Below, piece by piece: positions 1-6,533 of a stretch of DNA of 7,961 nt. The notes under the pieces are model-generated. The model did not search any database and was not told the DNA's origin. It saw nothing but the letters and a program-made list of their open reading frames with translations. Source of the stretch: Opitutaceae bacterium (GTDB lineage Bacteria > Verrucomicrobiota > Verrucomicrobiia > Opitutales > Opitutaceae); NCBI GenBank assembly GCA_025352845.1, contig JANXSC010000043.1, positions 1 to 7,961 on the forward strand, written 5' to 3'. Made by a program: the position numbers and the translations under genes. The stretch's first letter is position 1. Each line of letters opens with the position of its first letter.

Positions 1-1789
1 TCGTCAATGTCACCGTGCTGTTCGGCGCCACCGCCTGGCTCACCGGCTGCACCGTGATCTGCGGCGCCACGTTCCCGTTGCTCGTCACCGTCAGCACCGC
101 CGCGTTGCTCGTCGCGCTGCTCACCACGTTCGTCGCCACCAGCGTGTAGCTCCCGCTGTCCGCCACCGCCACGTTGCTCAGCGGCAGGCTCGCGTTCGTC
201 GCCCCGGCCACCGCCACCGCACCTTTCCACCACTGGTAGCCGGGCACCGGCACGCCGCTCGCCGCTCCGCTCAAGGTCACACTGGCCCCGGCGTTCACCG
301 TCGCTCCCACCGGCTGCTGCGTGATCTGCGGACCGATGTTCACCGGCGCCGTCACGGTAATCACCACGAGAGCACTTCCCGTCAGACCGGAATTGTCTGT
401 CACGGTGAGCGTGGCGGTGAATGTTCCTGCCGCACCATAGGTGCGCGACGGGTTTGCCGCGGTCGAATTCCCGCCGTCCCCGAAACTCCACGCGTAGCCC
501 GCGATCGTTCCGTCGGGGTCGGCGGAACCGACGCTCGTGAAATTCACCGTCAGCGGCGCTGGCCCGGATAGCACCGACGCTCCCGCCACGGCAACGGGCG
601 GCGTGCCGGCCACCACATCCACGATCTTGAAAATCGTCCCAGCCCGGCTGTCCGTGGCATACAAGTTACCAGCCTCATCTTCACCAAAGCTGACTAACCC
701 CTCCACGGTTATCACCGGAACCGCCACCGCCGGATCGCGCAGCAGCACGGATTGCCATGCGTTGTTGATGCGCCGCAGGCCCCATATTTTTCCACTGCAA
801 AAATCGCCGTAGAAATACACCCCCTGCATTCGAGGGTATGCCGATCCACGATAAACTTTCCCGCCTGTAATCGAGCAGTCGTCGATCCCCCTGCGGTTGG
901 AATAACCACCGACTGGCAGTGTCAGACCCGTCATGCTGCAATCGATCAGGGGATTGTGGCAGTCCGGCCCCTCCATGATCGGCCAGCCGTAGTTACGGCC
1001 TCCGACCGTTCCGGCCGCCTGAAAGTTTATCTCCTCATACGCGTTCTGCCCGACGTCACCCATGTAGAAATCTCCGGTCAGTCGGTCGAAACTGGAACGC
1101 CACGGATTACGAACTCCCACCGCCCATATTTCTCCGCGCGCACCTGGCGTGCCCCGATAGGGATTCGTCGGTGGAATGGTATAGGTCAGCGGATTACCGT
1201 TCTCGACATCAAGGCGAAGAACCTTTCCACGCAGCGAACCCACGTTTTGCGCCAGTCCGAGGGCATCACCGTCTCCCTCGCCGGTATCATTGTCGCCCAC
1301 GCCGAAGTAGAGGTAGCCATCGGGCCCGAACGCAAGTTCGCCACCAGAATGAAAAATGCGGGAACCTGTATACTCGTGCGGAATGACAAGGACCCGCTGT
1401 TCACTCGACGGATCCGCGACATCCGGATCGGCTGTTAGGGTAAAACGCGAGATGATGACCTTAAACGTGTCCTTCTCGGTGTAGTTTACGTAGAAATGCC
1501 GACTGACGGCAAAGTTCGGGGGAAACGCCACGCTAAGCAGCCCCTGATTGCCGCCTACGAAGCCACCGATATCCAAGAGCGGCGTGGGCTGCACCACGCC
1601 ATTTTTCACGATCCGAATGCGCCCCATGAGTTCGACCACGAAAAGCCGGCCACTGCCGTCTCCGGCATTCGCGATATGCGAAGGAAAAGAAAAGCCGCCG
1701 ATGGGCTCCGTCAGTGAAATCTGCGGCCAAGTCTGGCCCCATGAGACGCCAGCACAGGCCACAACAGCAAAAATCGCAGACCGCAGCAT
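1..1789 (-). CDS. Secreted glucose/sorbosone dehydrogenase-like protein with PKD and tandem Ig-like domains (partial, C-terminus off the left edge)
   Basis: The reading frame is open from the start to base 1 with no stop, so the gene is truncated by the window; about 596 codons are visible. Numbering is from the preferred ATG at 1789. Residues 1-19 form a signal peptide (short N-region, hydrophobic IFAVV core). Residues about 22-392 match the six-bladed GSDH/HHIP-like propeller: H147-S-G-G, then FGVGD (163), R227-N-P-W, GDVGQN (about 244), TGGKVYRG, and GDFCSGKIW near 330. H147 and R227 fit the catalytic His and Arg of PQQ-type sugar dehydrogenases. Cysteines 277, 284, 305 and 331 are typical of secreted members. 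A PKD domain follows (about 397-479, with DPDG and WSFGDGG). Next is an Ig-like domain (about 487-568, YQWWKG and DSGSYTLVATN) and the start of a second from 576. Family knowledge suggests oxidation of aldose sugars with PQQ, but the substrate is unknown. An alternative ATG at 1861 adds 24 residues; 1789 is preferred for its signal peptide and ribosome binding site. GC is lower in the catalytic part than in the Ig part. Confidence 0.87.
   Translation of the reverse strand, partial: MLRSAIFAVVACAGVSWGQTWPQISLTEPIGGFSFPSHIANAGDGSGRLFVVELMGRIRIVKNGVVQPTPLLDIGGFVGGNQGLLSVAFPPNFAVSRHFYVNYTEKDTFKVIISRFTLTADPDVADPSSEQRVLVIPHEYTGSRIFHSGGELAFGPDGYLYFGVGDNDTGEGDGDALGLAQNVGSLRGKVLRLDVENGNPLTYTIPPTNPYRGTPGARGEIWAVGVRNPWRSSFDRLTGDFYMGDVGQNAYEEINFQAAGTVGGRNYGWPIMEGPDCHNPLIDCSMTGLTLPVGGYSNRRGIDDCSITGGKVYRGSAYPRMQGVYFYGDFCSGKIWGLRRINNAWQSVLLRDPAVAVPVITVEGLVSFGEDEAGNLYATDSRAGTIFKIVDVVAGTPPVAVAGASVLSGPAPLTVNFTSVGSADPDGTIAGYAWSFGDGGNSTAANPSRTYGAAGTFTATLTVTDNSGLTGSALVVITVTAPVNIGPQITQQPVGATVNAGASVTLSGAASGVPVPGYQWWKGAVAVAGATNASLPLSNVAVADSGSYTLVATNVVSSATSNAAVLTVTSNGNVAPQITVQPVSQAVAPNSTVTLT
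41..331 (-). repeat. Two copies of an Ig-domain junction sequence, 267 bases apart
   Basis: Bases 41-64 and 308-331 are near-identical (22 of 24 positions match, differing only at 51-52). The distance of 267 bases equals 89 codons, the length of one Ig-like module. Both copies encode the domain start P-Q-I-T-x-Q-P-V. This indicates that the Ig-like modules of the GSDH protein arose by tandem duplication and that more copies may lie left of the window. Confidence 0.75.
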
Positions 1790-1798
1790 CGCCAGCGT

Positions 1799-1804
1799 TT
1801 CCTT
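1799..1804 (-). promoter_or_regulatory. Shine-Dalgarno-like site that decides the GSDH start
   Basis: On the minus strand AAAGGAAA lies here, with AGGA ending 10 bases before the ATG at 1789. The alternative in-frame ATG at 1861 is preceded by GACGGCACC, which has no purine-rich match to the 16S tail. Together with the clean signal peptide that begins at 1789, this favours the shorter protein. The spacing is slightly long, so the call is tentative. Confidence 0.4.
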
Positions 1805-1973
1805 TGCTTTCAATAACGCCGCTACCAAACTGCCCAACCCCAAACGGGACAGCGTTTTCATGGTGCCGTCAGTTACCCGATTTACGTTTGTCTTGTCGAG
1901 CCAAAATTCGGATACAAAGCGCACAGTCTGCAGCGAAATACCGACAATGTTTTGCACCCCCAGTCCGGCACGA
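1805..1973. other. Lower-GC gap between the DUF6807 gene and the GSDH gene
   Basis: This is the spacer between the stop at 1974 and the GSDH gene. It is 112 bases if translation starts at 1861 and 184 if at 1789. A hand count gives 28 G+C in the 60 bases 1861-1920 (47%), against 41 of 60 in 5461-5520 inside the upstream operon. I found no convincing hairpin with a T-run and no good -35/-10 pair. The size of the gap leaves room for a separate promoter for the GSDH gene, but none is proven. Confidence 0.5.
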
Positions 1974-2960
1974 TCATCGCCCTGTCGCGTAGTCGGCGTA
2001 GCGCTCCGCGACTTTCGCCGCTTTCGCGTCGCCCATGTGGAAGTAGAATCGGTAGCGCAGCGTAAGAGTGCCGCCGGCGGGAATCGTGTAGTCGCCCTTG
2101 CCGGGCGGGTGTTTGGCCGCGACCTCGAAATCTTTTTGGCCAAAGGGATTCGCCGTGAAGAGGCCGTAGTCGCGCGCCATCCACCAGGTCGGGTGCCGCA
2201 CGTTCTGCGGATGATCGAAGATCGCGATGCCGTAGGTTTTGCCGTTGCGCTCGGCAAACAGGTCGCACCAGGCGGCACGCGTGCCCCAGGCGGCGGCATC
2301 ACGATCGCCTGCGGCGGTGACGTAGTGGCCGGCCCCGGCCACGTCCTTCTTCTGGTATTTGTGCGGCAGCGTCATCCACTGCGCCACGCGGATCGACATC
2401 GTGCCATCCTTGTTGTCGCCCAGCACGAGCGCCGCATCGGCCAGCGCCTTGATCGCGACGTCGTAGTCGATCGTCCGCGTGTCGCCGGCACCGCGAAAAC
2501 GCATCGTCGTCTCGTCGGTGGCGATGAGCTTGCCATCGGGATCGACCCAGCGGTTGCGCACCCGGATCACCCCGGCGGCGCCGTCCTTCGTTTCCATGAA
2601 ACCGTCATGCACCGTGCGGCCCTTGGGAAATTTGGTGCCGGCGGTGCCTTCGTTCCAGAAGTCGACCTTGTTCACGTCGCTGTGCGCAAACATCAGCGCG
2701 CGGTGGTGCGGATGATCGGTCTCCTCGCCTTCCGTCTGTTTCATCGGAAAGTCGCGCACAAGCGACGTGCCATCGGCCGCGAGCACCGGGTAGCAATAGG
2801 GCCGCGTGGCACCCTTGTAGAAATATTCGGTGAAGAGTTTGCCGCCAATCTCGACGCGCACGCGGTCGTCGAGCGTGGTGAGTTTCACATTGGAGTCGGC
2901 CGCGCACGCCGCCGTGGCTAACGCGAACGAGGCGAGGAGGAGGCGAAGGACAGTTTTCAT
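1974..2960 (-). CDS. Exported DUF6807 ('PmoA-like') family protein
   Basis: The protein has 328 residues from the ATG at 2960. The frame stays open further upstream, but only this start begins with a signal peptide (MKTVLRLLLASFALATAAC) and lies just after the cupin stop. The cleavage site is probably near A20-A21; C19 is a poor lipobox. The body matches the DUF6807 family. Features seen are YCYPVL (about 55), a His-rich motif D82-H-P-H-H86-R, VDFW (about 99), then WCDLFAERNG (about 231), IAIFDHP (about 246), RHPTWW, RDYGLFTANPFG (about 263) and a final beta-rich RYRFYFH. Members are often labelled methane oxygenase PmoA, a name that should not be taken literally: nothing here resembles a multi-span membrane monooxygenase subunit. 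Family proteins are abundant in Planctomycetes and Verrucomicrobia polysaccharide loci, and their biochemical role is unclear to me. The gene starts 22 bases after the cupin gene, so it is probably the fourth gene of the pectin operon. No Shine-Dalgarno is visible before the ATG. Confidence 0.9.
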   Translation of the reverse strand: MKTVLRLLLASFALATAACAADSNVKLTTLDDRVRVEIGGKLFTEYFYKGATRPYCYPVLAADGTSLVRDFPMKQTEGEETDHPHHRALMFAHSDVNKVDFWNEGTAGTKFPKGRTVHDGFMETKDGAAGVIRVRNRWVDPDGKLIATDETTMRFRGAGDTRTIDYDVAIKALADAALVLGDNKDGTMSIRVAQWMTLPHKYQKKDVAGAGHYVTAAGDRDAAAWGTRAAWCDLFAERNGKTYGIAIFDHPQNVRHPTWWMARDYGLFTANPFGQKDFEVAAKHPPGKGDYTIPAGGTLTLRYRFYFHMGDAKAAKVAERYADYATGR

Positions 2961-2982
2961 GGGGAAATATTTTTGAGTGAGT

Positions 2983-3414
2983 TCAGCTCTTGGGTGTGAG
3001 CGGCGTGTAGTAGTAGATGACGATATAGATGCAGGGCGTCTCGCCCGCGTTGCGCAGACGAGTGACGGCGTTGGCGGCAAAAAACAGAACCGAGCCCGGT
3101 CCTACCGTCTGCAGCTTGCCGTCGAGATGCACTTCGACCGCGCCGTCTTTCACGACGAGCACTTCCTCTTGGAGATGCTTGCGCGGCTCACCGGAATTCT
3201 GGCCGGGATTGAGCGTCGTGATGTGGCTGTGGAGTTTGTCGAGCGTCGTCGTCGGGCCGTCGAACAGGTCGCGGCGCACGCCATTGGCCGTGGGTTTGGC
3301 TTCGAGCTTCTGCCAGTCATAGACAGCGGAGGGCAGTTTGGCGGCCGGGGCCTTGGATGAGTCGGCGGCGGGCATGGCGAGAGCGGTGAACAGCAGGATG
3401 ACGAGGGGTTTCAT
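2983..3414 (-). CDS. Small exported cupin-domain protein
   Basis: The protein has 143 residues from the ATG at 3414. That ATG overlaps the stop of the preceding gene in an ATGA junction, and the protein then begins with a signal peptide (MKPLVILLFTALAMPAAD), so this start is preferred over an in-frame ATG at 3456. One cupin barrel spans about 45-137. Motif 1 reads E-P-R78-K-H80-L-Q-E83-E84 followed by VLVVKDG. Motif 2 is PGSVLFFAANAVT118RLRNAG. In metal cupins motif 1 usually has HxHxxE and motif 2 ends in a His. Here only H80 and E83 remain, with Arg at 78 and Thr at 118, so canonical metal binding looks impaired; H62 or H64 could compensate in part. A non-enzymatic sugar-binding role or another isomerase-like role is possible, but I cannot assign one. 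The operon setting between two exported carbohydrate-related proteins implies a periplasmic job in pectin breakdown. Confidence 0.88.
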   Translation of the reverse strand: MKPLVILLFTALAMPAADSSKAPAAKLPSAVYDWQKLEAKPTANGVRRDLFDGPTTTLDKLHSHITTLNPGQNSGEPRKHLQEEVLVVKDGAVEVHLDGKLQTVGPGSVLFFAANAVTRLRNAGETPCIYIVIYYYTPLTPKS

Positions 3415-6400
3415 GGGACAAGATCTTTGACGGGTTGCGTAAGCCATGCCGCCCACGGTGTCGATGCGTCTGTATTCGGCCGGGACAAAGTCACGAAGCG
3501 ACTGCCCCGAATCAGTCCACGATCATAACGAAGCTCCTTAGTCGAAGCATCCACCCATGCGACCGTATACTCACCTTCGACGCCAATGAGGTCGAGTTCC
3601 ACGGCCTCACCGGCCATAGAGTAGACAAGAATATTCGGACTCCGCTTTGGCTCAATCATGCACCACGCTGTCGTGCGTGGGTTGCGCACCAGTGGCGCAG
3701 GACGCATTCCCGCGCGAAAACTGTAATGGATTGTTCGCTCAATCGCCGCCGTCAGCGCGGGAAACGGATCTTCACCCCGCCGCAGGATCACGAGGTCGGG
3801 AAACGCGTCGCGATATTCGCGCAGCGCGCGGTAGCGCAGCGCGGGCGTGCCGCCGCGCACGGCCTGCGCGGCGCGGATGAACTCGGGCGAGTTCACGATG
3901 TTTCCGGGATAGCTCGATTGCGCGCGCAACGCCGCGACCTGCGCCTCGGGCAAGATGCGCACGCCCTGCTCGCGCGGTGCCTCGTTGAGGCCGCCCTCGA
4001 TCATGTAGAGCGAGCCGTCAGGCCGGTAGAACCAATGATGAAAATCGATCGCGGTGATGCGCGGCCCGCGCACCGGATCGGCGAGGATGGCGTCCATCGC
4101 GGCTTTCGGCACTTCGAGGGAAATGAAAACCTTCTTCCCGTTTTCCTTTTCCCACTCGGCAATCGTATCGACCCAGAATTGCACGAACGCCAATGGCCCG
4201 GAGTATTCGCGGTCGATGCCATAGACGACGTTGGTGTTGCCCTTGAGCACGTCGAGGCAGTGGCGGATGTAGCGCCGGTGCAGATCGCGGCGCACGGGAT
4301 GCGACACGTCGTAGAACGCGCTGCCGGCGGGATTCTCGTCGGGCAGGTCCGTCGCCTGCAGGCAGTTCACCGGCCGCCACGGAAAATCGACGTAGTGCGC
4401 CCGCGTCTCCTGCAACGCGTGCTGGAAATAAAAATTGTGATAGAGGATGCGACCCTGCGTGTCGGCGAGATCGGCAAACTCCCGCACGCGCTGGAAAAAC
4501 CACGGGTTAAACCGCGTGAGATCGTATTTGCTGAGGCCGTTCCAGTCGCGGCCCTGAGCGCTGCGCGCCCATGGCATTTCCATGAAGGGCGGCGTCGCGT
4601 CGTCGGCGCTCAGTTCAGGCGAGCCGTAGAAGTTGTGGTTGATGCGCCGCCGGTCATACCAGAGCCCGTAGTGATGCACGAACACGCCGCCGGGCGGCAT
4701 CGCGGCCACCACCTCTTCCAAAATATCCGTCGCGCCCGTGCCCGTTTCTCCGGGAGAAAAACGCGTGATCGCCGGGCCGAAACTCCGCGCGAGCGGACGC
4801 GGCATTTGGCCGAGATACCACGACCAGTTCGTCACGCCCGTCCACGTGCGCTGGCCGTCGATCGTAAACTGGCCGTTTTCCACGCGCAGCGGTTGCACCG
4901 CGGGCACGCGTTTTTCCGACGCCGAAAAAACAAATTCCCGCGCGCCATCCGCTGCGGTCGAAATCGTCGCCCGCGCAAGCGCCGCCGCGACGCCGGCGCC
5001 TTTGCGCTCGGTAAGTTGCGCGAGATAGAGGCTCGCCGGTTGCATCGCCGACCCGCGGAAAAAATCGCGCGAGGGCATCGTGCGGGGATCGTAGGCGAGG
5101 CTGTCGTCGGCGATCAGCCCCTTGCAACCGTAGGCCTGGTTCGGCGCACCGGGCGGACTCTGCACTTGGATTTCTGTCGCCTCGCAATTCCAGAGGAGTG
5201 AGTTCGCCGTCGTCCAGCCCGCACCCTGACCGGCCATGCCGCGATTGAGAAAACGCAGCGCGTCACCACGGATGATCACGTTGTCGTAGAGCACGCCGGA
5301 GGCCCAGCTCTCCTGCGGGCCGCTCGGACCGAGGGCTTCGCGCGTCGCGCAGTGGAGAAACACATTCGGCCCCGGCGCGACGAAGCCTGTCGTGAAATCG
5401 CGCAGCCCGCGCTCGCTCACGCAGCGCTGCACCAGTGTGAGCTGACCGCCGATGGAGAACACGCGCCGCCGGTAGCCCGCGATTTCCGAGACGGGATCGA
5501 GCGCCGTGCAGTCCTCAATCGTGAGCCACTTCGAGTCCGCCTGCGCATTTACGACGTAGCTCACGAAATGCTGCGCGGCCACCTGCCGCACCCACGCATT
5601 CTCCACTTTGTCGAGCGAGACGCAGACCCATGCGTGCTCCTCATCCTTCGGCATCGCCCGATCGAATTCGGAAACGCAGCGGAGATTCTCGACCCCGACA
5701 TGATCGATACGGCCGGGAAAATCGTAGCGCGCCACCGTGCCGCCGCCGAGCGATTGATCGATCGAAGTTGTGAGCGGCGCGTCGAGTGTGATGGCGTTTT
5801 CCTCCACCGCCGCAACCACGCGATCCCAGACGATGTCGCGCGAGCCGGGCGCCCACTGGATGCGGTTTTCCGTGCGCCAGCCCGGCATCGTGTTCATCCC
5901 GATGGCCGCGATCCATTCGGCGGTCGCCGGACGGCGCACGACGACGCGGGTGCCGACTGCAAAACCCGCGGCATCGTCAACCGTCACGCGCATCGCACCC
6001 ACGGGCACAAACGCATCGGTGATCTTTCGCCGCGAGTCAGCGATTTCGGTGCGGCTGCCGCGCCCGCCAATCTCGATGAGCGTGCGGCGGGAATTTCCCG
6101 CGGCGATGAGCACGGTGCCGTTTTCTCCCTCGCCCGATCCGCGCATCACCACGCCGCTCGCGGCAATCTTCAATCCGCCGTCGATCGTGTAGCGACCCGG
6201 CTTGAGCAACACCGCCCCGCGGAATCCATCCGCGCCCATCGGCATCGCCCTGACCAGATCGATTGCCTGCTGAATCCGCTCGCCGTCACGGCCACCGCCC
6301 GGAGCGACGACGATCTTCACCGGCACTTGCGGAATCACCACGCCACCACCGCCATAGCCCGCGGGTGAGAAATCGATCACGCGGTTGCCCGCTTCATCGG

Positions 6401-6533
6401 CGGCGTAGGCGAGTTTGCCATCGCCGCCGAGCTTCACGGAAATCGTGGGCCGCGGCGACGGCTCGGCCGCCAGTGCGCCGCCCAGCGAAAAAACCAGCGA
6501 AAAAACCAGCGGCAGCAGCGCGCGTCCGCTCAT
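3411..6533 (-). CDS. Exported two-domain protein: pectate-lyase-like beta-helix fused to a TIM-barrel-like glycosidase domain (DUF6298-like)
   Basis: The protein has 1040 residues from the ATG at 6533, which overlaps the PL10 stop (ATGA). The upstream ATG at 6596 would add 21 residues without signal character. The signal peptide is residues 1-23, ending ALAA. The N-terminal half (about 25-520) looks like a right-handed beta-helix of the pectate-lyase superfamily: GNRVIDFSPAGYGGGG (about 49), then PGGGRDGERIQQAID (about 78), GAVLLKPGRY (about 106), VVMRGSGEGENGT (about 128) and many short beta turns. The C-terminal half (about 548-1010) has a conserved opening FTIDGQRTWTGVTNWSWYLG. It then shows alternating strand/helix blocks with VHHYGLWYDRR (about 619), YGIDREYSGP (E776), KVFISLE (E807) and ITAIDFHHW (D830), which recall clan-A glycosidases. 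I believe databases call this region DUF6298, from memory. E776 is a candidate acid/base; the nucleophile is uncertain. It is probably a surface or periplasmic enzyme acting on pectin with PL10. Substrate and catalysis are unproven. Confidence 0.88.
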   Translation of the reverse strand: MSGRALLPLVFSLVFSLGGALAAEPSPRPTISVKLGGDGKLAYAADEAGNRVIDFSPAGYGGGGVVIPQVPVKIVVAPGGGRDGERIQQAIDLVRAMPMGADGFRGAVLLKPGRYTIDGGLKIAASGVVMRGSGEGENGTVLIAAGNSRRTLIEIGGRGSRTEIADSRRKITDAFVPVGAMRVTVDDAAGFAVGTRVVVRRPATAEWIAAIGMNTMPGWRTENRIQWAPGSRDIVWDRVVAAVEENAITLDAPLTTSIDQSLGGGTVARYDFPGRIDHVGVENLRCVSEFDRAMPKDEEHAWVCVSLDKVENAWVRQVAAQHFVSYVVNAQADSKWLTIEDCTALDPVSEIAGYRRRVFSIGGQLTLVQRCVSERGLRDFTTGFVAPGPNVFLHCATREALGPSGPQESWASGVLYDNVIIRGDALRFLNRGMAGQGAGWTTANSLLWNCEATEIQVQSPPGAPNQAYGCKGLIADDSLAYDPRTMPSRDFFRGSAMQPASLYLAQLTERKGAGVAAALARATISTAADGAREFVFSASEKRVPAVQPLRVENGQFTIDGQRTWTGVTNWSWYLGQMPRPLARSFGPAITRFSPGETGTGATDILEEVVAAMPPGGVFVHHYGLWYDRRRINHNFYGSPELSADDATPPFMEMPWARSAQGRDWNGLSKYDLTRFNPWFFQRVREFADLADTQGRILYHNFYFQHALQETRAHYVDFPWRPVNCLQATDLPDENPAGSAFYDVSHPVRRDLHRRYIRHCLDVLKGNTNVVYGIDREYSGPLAFVQFWVDTIAEWEKENGKKVFISLEVPKAAMDAILADPVRGPRITAIDFHHWFYRPDGSLYMIEGGLNEAPREQGVRILPEAQVAALRAQSSYPGNIVNSPEFIRAAQAVRGGTPALRYRALREYRDAFPDLVILRRGEDPFPALTAAIERTIHYSFRAGMRPAPLVRNPRTTAWCMIEPKRSPNILVYSMAGEAVELDLIGVEGEYTVAWVDASTKELRYDRGLIRGSRFVTLSRPNTDASTPWAAWLTQPVKDLVP
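6482..6511 (-). repeat. 12-base tandem duplication in the signal-peptide coding region of the fusion gene
   Basis: The + strand unit ccagcgaaaaaa occurs twice in a row (6482-6493, 6494-6505) and continues 6 bases into a third copy. On the coding strand it gives the repeated residues VFSL-VFSL in the hydrophobic core of the signal peptide. The period is a multiple of three, so the frame is kept. Each unit also holds a run of six A (T on the coding strand). Confidence 0.85.

Noticed and set aside
681..941. Short minus-strand frames inside the GSDH region, suggesting a broken gene
   Set aside because: Codon-by-codon reading of the frame from 1861 to base 1 shows no stop and no frameshift. These short frames are out of phase with it.
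752..1438. + strand open frame of 228 codons
   Set aside because: It is antisense to the GSDH propeller, whose motifs run continuously on the minus strand.
1861..1973. Possible terminator or promoter between the DUF6807 and GSDH genes
   Set aside because: No stem followed by a T-run and no acceptable -35/-10 pair could be found by eye; only a weak TTGTCG/CGACAA pair is present, which is likely chance.
1548..2921. Long + strand open frame of 457 codons
   Set aside because: It spans antisense to the GSDH start, the intergenic gap and most of the DUF6807 gene, ignoring real gene borders, and has no recognisable domain.
1974..2960. Particulate methane monooxygenase subunit A
   Set aside because: The name sometimes attached to this family does not fit: there is one N-terminal signal segment only, no series of membrane spans, and no partner pmoB or pmoC genes.
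3435..5201. Long + strand open frame of 588 codons
   Set aside because: It lies fully antisense to the well-supported fusion gene. Its translation is rich in Arg, Ala and His without domain character, as expected for the complement of GC-rich codons.
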